DNA of 20,112 nucleotides from CAZGMN01 sp964526905 (lineage in GTDB: Bacteria > Acidobacteriota > Aminicenantia > Aminicenantales > Aminicenantaceae): NCBI GenBank assembly GCA_964526905.1, contig CAZGMN010000031.1:1-20112 (forward strand), read 5' to 3'. Shown piece by piece: positions 13,611-20,112 of this stretch (its first letter is position 1; each line of letters opens with the position of its first letter). The notes below the pieces were generated by a model. It saw nothing but the letters and a program-made list of their open reading frames with translations. It searched no databases and was not told where the DNA came from. The position numbers and the translations under genes were made by a program.

Positions 13611-14117
13611 ATGTCAAGCATTCTGGTGACATATTTCAGCCAGACGGGAAACACAAAAAAAATAGCCGAGGCCATCTATGAGGCTCTGGAGGGCGAGAAG
13701 GCGATCAAAGCAGTGGATGAAGTTCAGGAAGTGGACGAATTCCGCATGGTGTTTATTGGCTTCCCTGTTCATTCCCACAGCGTTCCTTTCAAAATAGAGC
13801 GCTTGCTCAAGAAAATCCCGCAAGGCAAAAAAATTGCACTCTTTTGCACTCACGGCTCGCACACAGGAAGCCGTCTGTCGAGAGAAGCACTGGAGCATGC
13901 GGTGGCCGTCGCTTCAAAAGCAAAAGTCTTAGCCACTTTCTCCTGCAGGGGCAAGGTTTCTCCTGCCGCCCTTGAGGTTTTGGGCAAATCTCCAGAACAT
14001 CTGGCTTGGACGGAAATGGCTGGATCTGCCCACGGTCATCCAAATGAGGGAGACATAGAAGATGCTCGGTCATTCGCCAAATGGGTCATGACCCTCAGCG
14101 CTCATCATCGGGATTAA
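13611..14117 (+). CDS. Flavodoxin family protein
   Basis: 168 residues from the ATG at 13611, chosen over an upstream in-frame ATG (13575) because GGAG sits seven bases before it and the first beta strand starts at once (SSILVTYFSQTGNT). The FMN phosphate loop is Ser10-Gln-Thr-Gly-Asn-Thr15. IGFPVHSHSVP (49-59) and LFCTHGSH (77-84) are the two isoalloxazine-side loops of short-chain flavodoxin-like proteins. The CRGKVSPAAL segment (112-121) is like that of the flavodoxin_3-type group. It probably carries electrons in the cytoplasm to a flavin or Fe-S reductase; the Fe-S old yellow enzyme elsewhere in the window is a conceivable but unproven partner. Transcribed alone; a terminator lies before it and another hairpin after it. 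Confidence 0.9.
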   Translation: MSSILVTYFSQTGNTKKIAEAIYEALEGEKAIKAVDEVQEVDEFRMVFIGFPVHSHSVPFKIERLLKKIPQGKKIALFCTHGSHTGSRLSREALEHAVAVASKAKVLATFSCRGKVSPAALEVLGKSPEHLAWTEMAGSAHGHPNEGDIEDARSFAKWVMTLSAHHRD

Positions 14118-14140
14118 AACGAAAAGCTATATTTTCGTTT
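14117..14140. terminator. Bidirectional terminator between convergent genes
   Basis: AAACGAAAA (14117-14125) pairs perfectly with TTTTCGTTT (14132-14140) around a 6-nt loop. One arm begins at the last base of the flavodoxin stop codon; the other lies inside the final codons of the epimerase gene on the opposite strand. Only 9 bp separate the two genes, so this AT-rich 9-bp stem with U-rich arms on both strands is the obvious shared terminator. Confidence 0.6.
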
Positions 14141-14528
14141 GCTTCAGCTCTATGAGAACACTGTTGAAATTGCGAGGGTGAATGAAGGCGATGAGGCTTC
14201 GGGTTGAGCCTTTTTGAGGGCTTTCCTGAACAAATTGAATTCCTTTCTTTTTCAGCTCTTCCATCGTCCTTTCAATATTCTCGACTTCAAAACAGAAGTG
14301 ATGGATTCCCTCGCCTCTTTCTTTAAGGAACTTTTCAATCACAGAACCTTCCCCGCACGGAGTCAGCAGCTCAATGAAAGGACCACCCTTCGAGCTCAAT
14401 TGAGCCAATCTCACTCCCCTCTCTTTTATTTCTTCAATCCCTTTGACCTCAAGTTTTAATAATTCAGACCATTTTTCTATGCTCTCATCAAGATTTCTTA
14501 CCGCGATTCCAATATGGTCAATCTTCAT
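14127..14528 (-). CDS. mce: Methylmalonyl-CoA epimerase
   Basis: 133-residue enzyme of the vicinal-oxygen-chelate (glyoxalase) superfamily that interconverts the (S)- and (R)-methylmalonyl-CoA epimers in propionyl-CoA metabolism. Two betaalphabetabetabeta modules are visible. The start KIDHIGIAV gives metal ligand His5, LAQL gives Gln43, GEGIHHFCFEV gives His76/His77, and the end FIHPRNFNSVLIEL gives Glu127; this ligand set and the HP...VLIEL ending mark the epimerase rather than glyoxalase I. Length is normal. It begins 27 bp after the meaB stop on the same strand, consistent with a meaB-mce operon for methylmalonyl-CoA handling. Confidence 0.92.
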   Translation of the reverse strand: MKIDHIGIAVRNLDESIEKWSELLKLEVKGIEEIKERGVRLAQLSSKGGPFIELLTPCGEGSVIEKFLKERGEGIHHFCFEVENIERTMEELKKKGIQFVQESPQKGSTRSLIAFIHPRNFNSVLIELKQTKI

Positions 14529-14555
14529 TCCAGTTTCCTTTGTGCGGGTTGGAAA

Positions 14556-15494
14556 TCAACGGCTCCTCTTCAGCCTCCCGACTATTTCATCGGCAACAGT
14601 ATAAGGGTCAATTTCCCTCTTATAGATTTTCTCGACAAGGTTATCAAATTCAGAGGAAGGGATATGCCGGGACACATCCTGATAGATTTTTTCATTGATA
14701 ACGTCTTTCAGCATCCAGGAAATCAACCTTTTCTTCCTGGAGGCAAGGAATTCTTGGTTTTTGCTGGCGAGCAGGGCTTCGACCTCATTGACCAGGAACT
14801 CCACTCCTTCCCCTTTGGTGGCAATAGTTTTAACCACAGGAGGCATGCCTTTTCCGCCCAGGCCCAAATCCAATACAGCCCGGAGTTGCCTCTCCATTCT
14901 TTCAGCCCCTGGAGAATCGGCCTTGTTGAGAACAAATATGTCTGCAATCTCCATAATGCCTGCCTTGAAGACTTGAATTTCATCCCCTGTTCCAGGAGTT
15001 ACAATGACCAGAACGATGTCCGCCAGTTTCACAACTTCAACCTCATCCTGACCGACTCCGACTGTTTCGACAAGAATAATGTCTTTCCCTGCTGCTTCGA
15101 GAATGGAAATTGCCTCTCCTGTGGCCTTAGCCAGGCCTCCAAGATGTCCTCGGGTGGCCATGCTGCGGATAAAGACCTCAGGGTCGACACTGTGCTCCAT
15201 CATTCTTATCCTGTCTCCCAGAATCGCTCCTCCGCTGAAAGGGCTGGAGGGGTCGACGGCAACGATCCCGATTCTCTTTTCCTTCTTCCGCAAAATACTT
15301 ATCATCTGGTCAACGAGCGTGCTCTTGCCTGAACCTGGTGAGCCTGTAACACCGATAACGAGCGATTTTCCGGTGTGGGAGAAAATTTTCTTCATTGTTT
15401 TCTGAGCTTCCCCTCTGTTGTTTTCTACAAGAGAGATGGCCCTGGCAATGGCCCGATGATTTCCTTTAATTATTCCTTGGGCGAGGTCCGACAT
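14556..15494 (-). CDS. meaB: Methylmalonyl-CoA mutase chaperone GTPase MeaB/ArgK
   Basis: 312-residue G3E-type P-loop GTPase that guards and reloads the cobalamin cofactor of methylmalonyl-CoA mutase. Motifs run in order: Walker A GSPGSGKST (51-59), DPSSPFSGGAILGDRIRM (81-98, the family's switch-like signature), VETVGVGQDE (142-151, Walker B/base-II region), and NKAD (190-193, guanine specificity). The N-terminal helices (1-40) and C-terminal dimerisation helices (about 255-310) are complete. The likely ATG has only a weak AAGGA just upstream. The mutase subunits themselves are not in the window and must be encoded elsewhere. The epimerase follows directly and the acyl-CoA dehydrogenase lies 109 bp upstream. 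Confidence 0.94.
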   Translation of the reverse strand: MSDLAQGIIKGNHRAIARAISLVENNRGEAQKTMKKIFSHTGKSLVIGVTGSPGSGKSTLVDQMISILRKKEKRIGIVAVDPSSPFSGGAILGDRIRMMEHSVDPEVFIRSMATRGHLGGLAKATGEAISILEAAGKDIILVETVGVGQDEVEVVKLADIVLVIVTPGTGDEIQVFKAGIMEIADIFVLNKADSPGAERMERQLRAVLDLGLGGKGMPPVVKTIATKGEGVEFLVNEVEALLASKNQEFLASRKKRLISWMLKDVINEKIYQDVSRHIPSSEFDNLVEKIYKREIDPYTVADEIVGRLKRSR

Positions 15495-15603
15495 TTTCCT
15501 TTTTTGGGCTATGAATTTAAGTCATCAGCCTTTGATGAGCGCTGATCGCAATCAAATTCAAAAGACATTATCGAACTTTTAAAGCTCTTTGCTCAAATCT
15601 TTT

Positions 15604-16749
15604 TCAGTATTCTGAAAGAATTTTTTGGGCAATGATCCAGCGCTGAATTTCTGAAGTTCCCTCTCCGATTGTTGCCAATTTTGAGTCGCGATAAAACTTT
15701 TCTACGGGATAGTCCTTCGTAAATCCATATCCTCCAAAAATCTGGACAGCCATGGAAGACGCTTTCACTGCCAGCTCGCTGGCAAAGAGCTTGGCCATAG
15801 CCGATTCCTTTGGAATCTTCTTCTTCTGGTCTTCCAAGAATGCGGCTCTGTAAGTTAAAAGGCGCGCCGCTTCCAGCTCAGTGAAGCCGTCAGCCAGCAT
15901 CCATTGAATGGCCTGAAAATTGGCAATGGGCTGTTCAAATTGAATCCTTTCCTTGGCATATTTCAAGCTTGATTCCAAAGCCCCAGCAGCAATCCCCAGC
16001 GAAAAGCCGGCAATGCTGACTCTTCCTCCATCCAGAATAGTCATGGCCTGCTTGTATCCCTTCCCTTCCTCTCCGACTAAGTTCTCAGCAGGAACTTCCA
16101 CATCCTCAAAGATGAGCTCAGAAGTGTCGGCCGCCCTTATTCCAAGCTTATCCTCTTTTTTACCTGGGCTAAAGCCTTTCATCCCCTTCTCTAAAATAAA
16201 AGCCGAAATTCCCTCTCTTCCTTTTTTGGGGTCAGTGACAGCCATCACCACCAAGATTTCAGCCAAAGTGCCATTGGTGATGAAAAGCTTGGAGCCGTTG
16301 AGCAGCCAATGATTTCCTTTCTTCACAGCCTTGGTTTTTATGGCAGCTGCATCCGAGCCTGCACCAGGCTCAGTGAGGCCCCAAGCCCCCAAAGTCTGGC
16401 CTGATGCCAATCTTGTCAGGTATTTCCTTTTTTGTTCCTCATTGGCGAAAAGGTTGAGATGATTCGAGCAGAGCGAGTTGTGAGCGGCAACCACAAGGCC
16501 GACTGAGGGATCGACTTTGGATATTTCCTCAAGAATGATGACATAATCGACATTGGAATAGCCTGCACCCGAATATTCAGGGGTAATAACGATGCCCAAC
16601 AATCCCATCTTGGCCAGCTCTTTTGTCAGCTCCTCCGGCCATTTTCCTTTCTCATCGCTCTCCTTGATCCGGGGCCTAATCTCTTTCTCGGCGAAATTTC
16701 TGATCGAATCCTTCAAGATTTGCTGTTCTTCAGTGAGCATAAAATCCAT
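15604..16749 (-). CDS. Acyl-CoA dehydrogenase
   Basis: 381-residue FAD flavoprotein of the short/medium/branched-chain acyl-CoA dehydrogenase family. Seen are the N-terminal helical domain (MDFMLTEEQQILKDSIRNFA), the FAD/substrate signature GAWGLTEPGAGSD (121-133), the beta-domain (about 125-235), the arginine-phenylalanine FAD-contact stretch RIQFEQPIANFQAIQW (268-283), and the C-terminal YGFTKDYPVEKFYRDSKL (341-358). The catalytic base is expected at Glu363 in IGEGTSEIQR, the usual place for butyryl- and branched-chain enzymes; the usual Tyr before Glu is Gly here. It catalyses alpha,beta-desaturation of an acyl-CoA, passing electrons to an electron-transfer flavoprotein. With meaB and mce downstream, a branched-chain acyl-CoA feeding propionyl-CoA is a reasonable substrate (inference). 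AGAGGA lies five to six bases before the ATG. Confidence 0.94.
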   Translation of the reverse strand: MDFMLTEEQQILKDSIRNFAEKEIRPRIKESDEKGKWPEELTKELAKMGLLGIVITPEYSGAGYSNVDYVIILEEISKVDPSVGLVVAAHNSLCSNHLNLFANEEQKRKYLTRLASGQTLGAWGLTEPGAGSDAAAIKTKAVKKGNHWLLNGSKLFITNGTLAEILVVMAVTDPKKGREGISAFILEKGMKGFSPGKKEDKLGIRAADTSELIFEDVEVPAENLVGEEGKGYKQAMTILDGGRVSIAGFSLGIAAGALESSLKYAKERIQFEQPIANFQAIQWMLADGFTELEAARLLTYRAAFLEDQKKKIPKESAMAKLFASELAVKASSMAVQIFGGYGFTKDYPVEKFYRDSKLATIGEGTSEIQRWIIAQKILSEY

Positions 16750-16782
16750 AGCTTTCCTCTTTCAGGATGATCAAGGACGAAG

Positions 16783-16808
16783 ATTATAATTCATGATTGC
16801 CTTGTCAA
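16783..16808 (-). promoter_or_regulatory. Possible promoter of the acyl-CoA dehydrogenase cluster
   Basis: On the minus strand a perfect TATAAT (16788-16783) and a perfect TTGACA (16808-16803) are present, but only 14 bp apart, shorter than the normal 16-18. TTGACA with TAATCT at 16 bp is the alternative. A promoter here is likely; the exact pairing is not clear. Confidence 0.4.
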
Positions 16809-16835
16809 TCATCCTTATCAATTTCCATTTTTCAT

Positions 16836-16935
16836 NNNNNNNNNNNNNNNNNNNNNNNNNNNNNNNNNNNNNNNNNNNNNNNNNNNNNNNNNNNNNNNNN
16901 NNNNNNNNNNNNNNNNNNNNNNNNNNNNNNNNNNN
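16836..16935. other. Assembly gap of 100 N
   Basis: Exactly 100 undetermined bases, the usual placeholder for a scaffold join of unknown size. Real distance, gene order across it, and any gene in it are unknown. The left side holds the acyl-CoA dehydrogenase upstream region; the right side begins one or two bases before a TTGACA. Confidence 0.97.
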
Positions 16936-16939
16936 CCAT

Positions 16940-16968
16940 TTGACACGATGACCCAAATCATTTACTTT
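16940..16968 (+). promoter_or_regulatory. Possible promoter of the YHS-like gene
   Basis: TTGACA (16940-16945), 17 bp, then TACTTT (16963-16968; only T, A and last T match). The expected start of transcription at about 16975 lies immediately before the ATG at 16976, so this gene too might be nearly leaderless; a G-run abuts the ATG and is too close to act as a normal ribosome site. Confidence 0.35.
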
Positions 16969-16975
16969 TAGGGGG

Positions 16976-17245
16976 ATGATTAGAGGATTAATAAGAATTA
17001 TTTTTTATGCCCTTGTTGCTTATATTGCCTATGTTCTCTACCGCTTTTTTCAGGGCATAAGCAGAGCCAGCAAAACTTCAAGAGTCGCCAAACGACCTTC
17101 GGGTATGATGGTCAAGGATGAAACGTGCAACACCTATCTTCCCAAAGAAGACTCCCTGAAGGAGATCATCGAAGGGAAAGAATATTATTTCTGCTCAAAG
17201 GAATGCCGGGATAAATTTTTAGAGCAGAAAAAGAAAAAATCCTAA
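16976..17245 (+). CDS. Membrane-anchored YHS-like metal-binding protein
   Basis: 89 residues. One N-terminal membrane helix (about 5-24, IRIIFYALVAYIAYVLYRFF), a short basic linker (SRASKTSRVAKR), then a compact cysteine domain: MVKDETCNTYL (Cys51) and YYFCSKECRDKF (Cys73 and Cys77). The KDETC...FCSKEC spacing is that of the YHS domain, seen at the end of copper ATPases and in small PP0621-like membrane proteins, where the cysteines bind a metal ion. The helix and positive linker place the domain in the cytoplasm. Likely role is in metal handling or a membrane-bound metal sensor, but no metal transporter lies nearby to confirm it. The ATG has no proper Shine-Dalgarno. It ends 9 bp from the convergent acylphosphatase gene. 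Confidence 0.78.
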   Translation: MIRGLIRIIFYALVAYIAYVLYRFFQGISRASKTSRVAKRPSGMMVKDETCNTYLPKEDSLKEIIEGKEYYFCSKECRDKFLEQKKKKS

Positions 17246-17254
17246 GGCCCTTTG

Positions 17255-17542
17255 TCACCAATAATCTGAGTAGGTTATGCGGAAATCCTTGAAATCTCCC
17301 TTATAATCTTCCCATTCGACCTCAACATTATCCACGTGGGCCAAGGGCGGCCCCTCTTGCAGCCTGGCTGCCAGTTTTTCGATGTCTTCCTTGTCTCCTT
17401 CAGCTAAAGCTTCGACTCGGCCGTCGCTTAAATTCCTCACCCAACCCGTCAGATTGAGGGAAGAGGCCCACCTTCGCGTATGGTCACGGAAAAAAACTCC
17501 CTGGACTCTTCCTGAAACGACAATTCGCGCCCTTGCTTTCAT
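17255..17542 (-). CDS. acyP: Acylphosphatase
   Basis: 95-residue enzyme that hydrolyses carboxyl-phosphate bonds such as acetyl phosphate or carbamoyl phosphate. VSGRVQGVFFRDHTRRWA (9-26) carries the phosphate-binding arginine Arg19, and GWVRNLSDGRVE (33-44) carries catalytic Asn37; both are invariant. The start MKARARIVV is chosen over an in-frame TTG/ATG extension reaching 17743, because the family is about 90-98 residues long and the extension crosses an intergenic repeat. No good ribosome site precedes this ATG. Its promoter region is shared with the divergent thiD gene. Confidence 0.92.
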   Translation of the reverse strand: MKARARIVVSGRVQGVFFRDHTRRWASSLNLTGWVRNLSDGRVEALAEGDKEDIEKLAARLQEGPPLAHVDNVEVEWEDYKGDFKDFRITYSDYW

Positions 17543-17588
17543 GGGAAATCGCAAACATCTTAGCACATTTATTCCATTAGAGTAAAAC

Positions 17589-17608
17589 ACTTGCTCTTTC
17601 TCGCAAGT
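17589..17608. repeat. Small stem-loop between acyP and thiD
   Basis: ACTTGC (17589-17594) and GCAAGT (17603-17608) make a 6-bp stem with an 8-nt loop in the leader or promoter region of acyP. Its role is unclear. Confidence 0.3.
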
Positions 17609-17633
17609 CACATAAAAAAACTCGGGATTGTGC

Positions 17634-17685
17634 TTTGGAAATAGCTGCAGCGACCTTTGAGGATTTGACAATAAAAACAGAGTTT
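17634..17685 (+). repeat. Imperfect intergenic repeat, copy B
   Basis: Copy B of the element at 8170-8231; shared blocks are TTTGGAAA, CTGCAGCGA, TTGAGGATTT, GACA and the AAAC-N3-GTTT near-palindrome, whose centre is AGA here and TCT in copy A. It occupies the space between the divergent acyP and thiD genes, and it explains why open frames reach further upstream than the true starts of both. Confidence 0.6.
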
Positions 17686-17693
17686 GATAGAAA
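17665..17693 (+). promoter_or_regulatory. Possible thiD promoter inside repeat copy B
   Basis: TTGACA (17665-17670), 17 bp, then TAGAAA (17688-17693; 4 of 6 with TATAAT). Transcription would begin near 17700, about 22 nt before the thiD ATG. The -35 hexamer is part of the repeat; in copy A the same hexamer is present but has no matching -10. Confidence 0.45.
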
Positions 17694-17721
17694 TTTTCCT
17701 GCATCGAAAGCTGTGCCTGCC

Positions 17722-18507
17722 ATGAAAAAAATACTTCTCTCAATTGCAGGATATGACCCGACCTCAGGGGCAGGCGTTTCGCTCGATTTAAAAGTCTTCC
17801 AGCATCTTGGCTTTCAGGGAATGGCTATATTGACTTCTCTTACCGCTCAAAACACAAATCAGGTCAAAAAAGTCCAATGCCTTTCCCCTGAATTCGTCTG
17901 GGACGAATACCAAACCCTTTGCCGCGACGTCTCCTTCTCAGGCATCAAGGTTGGCATGCTGGGCTGCGGAAAAAATATTCAAATCGTCGCTAAAATCTTA
18001 GCTGAGAATCCGCAAATCCCCAAGGTTATCGACCCGGTCTTCAAGTCGAGCTCCGGCACTTGGCTCTTAGAAAAAAAGTCCATCCCCGCCTATATCTCGG
18101 CCATCAAAGCAAAAGCAAGTCTCCTGACCCCGAATGTAAATGAAGCAACGCTGATATCTGGAATAAGAATAAAAAACACAGCAGACATGAAAAAAGCAGC
18201 CCTGAGGATTTATTCTCTAAGCGGAATCCCCTGCTTGCTCAAGGGCGGCCATCTTCCTGCGAAAATGGTCAACTTGCTTTATAACGGGAAAAAATTTTAT
18301 TTTTTTAAGAGTCATAAAATCAAAAAGAATGTCCACGGCACAGGATGCTTCCTTTCCTCGAGCATTCTTGCTTTTTTAGCCAAAGGATACTCTCTCAAAA
18401 AAGCATGCTCTCTGGCGACCGAGCTCACCCACCAGGCCATAAAGAGCTCGGTTCGGGTCGGCAAGGGCCAATTCTTTATTTCCTTCCCTCTTAAGGCAAG
18501 AAAATAG
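17722..18507 (+). CDS. thiD: Hydroxymethylpyrimidine / phosphomethylpyrimidine kinase
   Basis: 261-residue ribokinase-fold enzyme that phosphorylates HMP and HMP-phosphate in thiamine synthesis. Family blocks in order: SIAGYDPTSGAGVSLDLK (7-24), GFQGMAILTSLTAQNT (30-45), IKVGMLG (75-81), VIDPVFKSSSGTWLL (102-116), LLTPNVNEATLISG (134-147), LLKGGHL (172-178), and the anion hole HGTGCFLSS (205-213, catalytic Cys209). Normal length, no ThiE fusion. GYDPTSGAG replaces the more usual GSDSSGGAG at the start, a mild divergence. The ATG at 17722 is preferred to an in-frame TTG at 17635 that lies in a repeat; no clear Shine-Dalgarno is seen. No other thiamine gene and no TPP riboswitch lies near it. 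It could in principle accept pyridoxine-type substrates. Confidence 0.92.
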   Translation: MKKILLSIAGYDPTSGAGVSLDLKVFQHLGFQGMAILTSLTAQNTNQVKKVQCLSPEFVWDEYQTLCRDVSFSGIKVGMLGCGKNIQIVAKILAENPQIPKVIDPVFKSSSGTWLLEKKSIPAYISAIKAKASLLTPNVNEATLISGIRIKNTADMKKAALRIYSLSGIPCLLKGGHLPAKMVNLLYNGKKFYFFKSHKIKKNVHGTGCFLSSSILAFLAKGYSLKKACSLATELTHQAIKSSVRVGKGQFFISFPLKARK

Positions 18508-18552
18508 CTCAATCATCTCTGCTCAGTCCACCCTGAAACATGAAAGATTGAG
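18508..18552. terminator. Weak inverted repeat between convergent thiD and acylase genes
   Basis: CTCAATC, starting at the base after the thiD stop, is complementary to GATTGAG at 18546-18552, with 31 bases between. A T-rich tract follows further on (18579-18596). This could support termination of thiD but is far from a textbook terminator. Confidence 0.3.
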
Positions 18553-18586
18553 GGGAGGGATAAGAATTCAGGAGTTAGGTTTATAT

Positions 18587-20112
18587 TTATTTTTTCTTAG
18601 GAGATAAATTCTCTTTCAGCTTGTTTAAAGGCTCAATCATGAGAACCCCTGCGGATCTTGCCTCAATATCCTGCGGGTCATAGAGCATCGGATGATATTC
18701 GCCCTGAATCCAGAGAGGAATCTGGTCGTCATAAAAGCGGCTCTTGAAGTGTCCGCTCTCGCCAGAGCTGAGCACGCATATTGAATTGCTAAAATCGGCC
18801 AAATCGATAATCTGCCGATAGGAAGCTGCCAAACTTCCATTCAAGTCAAAAGAACTCACCCTGACGGTGGAATTGTCGCCGTTCATCGGATAGGGTCCCC
18901 GGTTGAAGAATTTAAAAATTGGAACACCGCCCAAAGCATGCCTGAAAGTGAAGGAATTTATCTTCATCCAATCCCAATTATCCGCTGGCCCATAATTTTT
19001 TTCCAGCCATTCGCAGGCTTCCTGCAAACTCATCTTTATGATTTCTTCCCTTGTCTCTATTTCTTGAGTCTCACTCTTGTCAAACCAAGATGATAAGGGA
19101 TTGGAAAGGATTCTGAGGAGCCCGGCTTTCTTGCGCCTGAAAAGGCTGTCGAAGCTTTGAAAATCCTCGCCGAGCTCATCCTTGAAAGTTTCCTCCTGGA
19201 AAAATCTCATAAAAGCCTCGTAAAGGGCAGGCTCTTTTCCGGAAGAGAGAAGCAGGTCCCAGCCCTTAAAGATTTTAAGCGCTTCTTCAGCCTTTCCTTC
19301 TGCTGTCTTTATCTTCAAAATATAGGGAAGAAAAAGCTCCCCCTTTTTAGAAAACAGGTCGTTCTGAATCTTCTTAAAGGAGTCAACATTATGCTTTTGC
19401 TTTTGGAAGAGCAGCTCTCTTATCCTCTCCGCTCTGAAGGGAGCTTCCCAGATGAAACTCAGGTAATAGGGAAAGCCTTCGGGAATAATTTTATTATTGG
19501 CGGTGACGATGAACCCCTGACCGGGATTGAAAAGATTAGGCTTTTTATCCTCTTCGAGAATTCCTTCCCAGCTCCCTTCTTCTTTCCAGCCTGGAAAAGG
19601 GAAGAGGCCGACAAGCTCTGGCCTCAATGGAATCTTTCCGCTTAAATAGTATCCGATATTTCCTTCTCTGTCGGCATAGACAAAATTCTGTGAAGGCGCA
19701 TCAAAGAGTTTCAGGGCTTCGACGAATTCGTGCCAGCCTTTGGCTCTGTCGAGAAGATAGAAGGCTTCCATCGTCCGGCCGCCCTCGTAGATCGTCCAGC
19801 TCAAAGAAAGAGGGCGCTGGCTTTTGACGATAAGAGGAGAGACCAAAGGTCCCCGCTCTGTCCAGCTTACTTCCATCCTCTCAGGCTGTTTTCGTCCTTT
19901 GACCTTGATTGTTTCCTCTTTCCTCAGCAGCGGCTTCCATTTGTCTCCATCAAGATATGAATCCCCTGAAGGATTGAGTTTTTCTAAGTAGAGGTCCTGA
20001 ACATCGGCCCCAGAATTTGTCATGCCCCAGGCAATGGACTCATTATGGCCGATGATGACCAGCGGGACGCCTGGAATAGAGACACCGATGACGTCTAATC
20101 CGGGCGAGACAA
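18587..20112 (-). CDS. Penicillin acylase family protein (partial, 5' end outside the window)
   Basis: About 507 C-terminal codons are visible; the reading frame continues unbroken to the window edge, where it reads SPGLDVIGVSIPGVPLVIIG followed by HNESIAWGMTN, the conserved block of penicillin/acyl-homoserine-lactone acylases. The ATG within that block (20021-20023) is therefore not the start. The enzyme is an N-terminal-nucleophile hydrolase made as a precursor, exported and cut into two chains; the catalytic serine lies upstream of what can be seen. Visible active-site support is the GFIVTANNKIIPEGFPYY block (oxyanion-hole Asn) and the W-x-APFRAERIREL helix, plus a C-terminal GESGHFKSRFYDDQ, corresponding to the usual GQSGHPxSPHYxDQ. 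It cleaves amide bonds of acylated compounds in the periplasm; natural substrate unknown. Convergent with thiD, 79 bp apart. Confidence 0.93.
   Translation of the reverse strand, partial: VSPGLDVIGVSIPGVPLVIIGHNESIAWGMTNSGADVQDLYLEKLNPSGDSYLDGDKWKPLLRKEETIKVKGRKQPERMEVSWTERGPLVSPLIVKSQRPLSLSWTIYEGGRTMEAFYLLDRAKGWHEFVEALKLFDAPSQNFVYADREGNIGYYLSGKIPLRPELVGLFPFPGWKEEGSWEGILEEDKKPNLFNPGQGFIVTANNKIIPEGFPYYLSFIWEAPFRAERIRELLFQKQKHNVDSFKKIQNDLFSKKGELFLPYILKIKTAEGKAEEALKIFKGWDLLLSSGKEPALYEAFMRFFQEETFKDELGEDFQSFDSLFRRKKAGLLRILSNPLSSWFDKSETQEIETREEIIKMSLQEACEWLEKNYGPADNWDWMKINSFTFRHALGGVPIFKFFNRGPYPMNGDNSTVRVSSFDLNGSLAASYRQIIDLADFSNSICVLSSGESGHFKSRFYDDQIPLWIQGEYHPMLYDPQDIEARSAGVLMIEPLNKLKENLSPKKK

Noticed and set aside
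14514..15332. A 272-codon plus-strand open frame
   Set aside because: It is antisense to meaB, whose GTPase motifs are unmistakable on the other strand; the plus-strand product has no recognisable domain.
17635..17721. N-terminal TTG extension of thiD
   Set aside because: The extra 29 residues come from repeat copy B and precede the conserved start of the family (KKILLSIAG).
17543..17721. TPP riboswitch in front of thiD
   Set aside because: None of the THI-box elements (CUGAGA and the ACCUGAUCUGG-type block) is present, and the region is shared with a divergent gene.
17543..17743. N-terminal extension of the acylphosphatase frame
   Set aside because: It would make the protein 162 residues, against the usual 90-98, and it translates an intergenic repeat and part of the thiD start.
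20021..20023. ATG as the start of the penicillin acylase
   Set aside because: The upstream frame stays open to the window edge and encodes the conserved GHNESIAWG block, so the true start is outside.

Overview
The window looks like a piece of a draft genome (one run of exactly 100 Ns at 16836-16935) from a diderm, probably anaerobic, heterotrophic bacterium of moderate GC. The evidence is a secreted penicillin-acylase-type hydrolase, exported VIT/VWA and zinc-hydrolase proteins with signal peptides, ferredoxin-type DUF362 and Fe-S old-yellow-enzyme proteins, an NtrY-type histidine kinase, and acyl-CoA/methylmalonyl-CoA genes. The mix would fit Acidobacteriota-like lineages such as Candidatus Aminicenantes, but that placement is a low-confidence guess from gene content.

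Layout. 1-287 has no convincing gene and holds a run of short strong hairpins. 288-2522 (minus) is a tight pair, a class-V aminotransferase followed by a DUF362 ferredoxin protein. 2819-3919 (plus) is an Fe-S old yellow enzyme. 3957-8041 (minus) carries an exported VIT+VWA protein, a HAD phosphatase and an exported AstE/AspA-like zinc hydrolase. 8311-13511 (plus) is the most unusual stretch. It contains a two-helix membrane protein, a ribbon-helix-helix regulator with a palindromic operator on its own promoter, a small secreted protein that looks leaderless, and a giant NtrY-like histidine kinase with 12 predicted membrane spans and three outside sensor regions. 13611-14117 (plus) is a flavodoxin-like protein. 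It is convergent with a minus-strand acyl-CoA dehydrogenase / meaB / methylmalonyl-CoA epimerase cluster (14127-16749). Beyond the assembly gap lie a membrane-anchored YHS-like protein, an acylphosphatase, thiD, and the C-terminal two thirds or so of a penicillin acylase that runs off the end of the window.

How the genes work together. The acyl-CoA dehydrogenase, MeaB and epimerase belong to propionyl-CoA/methylmalonyl-CoA metabolism; the mutase itself is not in view. The small secreted protein and the giant kinase are coupled (11 bp gap or overlap, depending on the kinase start) and plausibly form one envelope-sensing module without an adjacent response regulator. The other genes look like independent housekeeping or envelope functions.

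Non-coding signals include two copies of an imperfect intergenic repeat, one upstream of the small membrane protein and one between acylphosphatase and thiD. Others are a 16-base exact repeat shared by two gene-free regions, a self-operator for the RHH gene, and hairpin terminators. No rRNA, tRNA, CRISPR array, transposase or integrase was seen. No clear-cut new defence or mobile system was found; the best candidate for an undescribed system is the secreted-protein/giant-kinase module with the RHH gene beside it.
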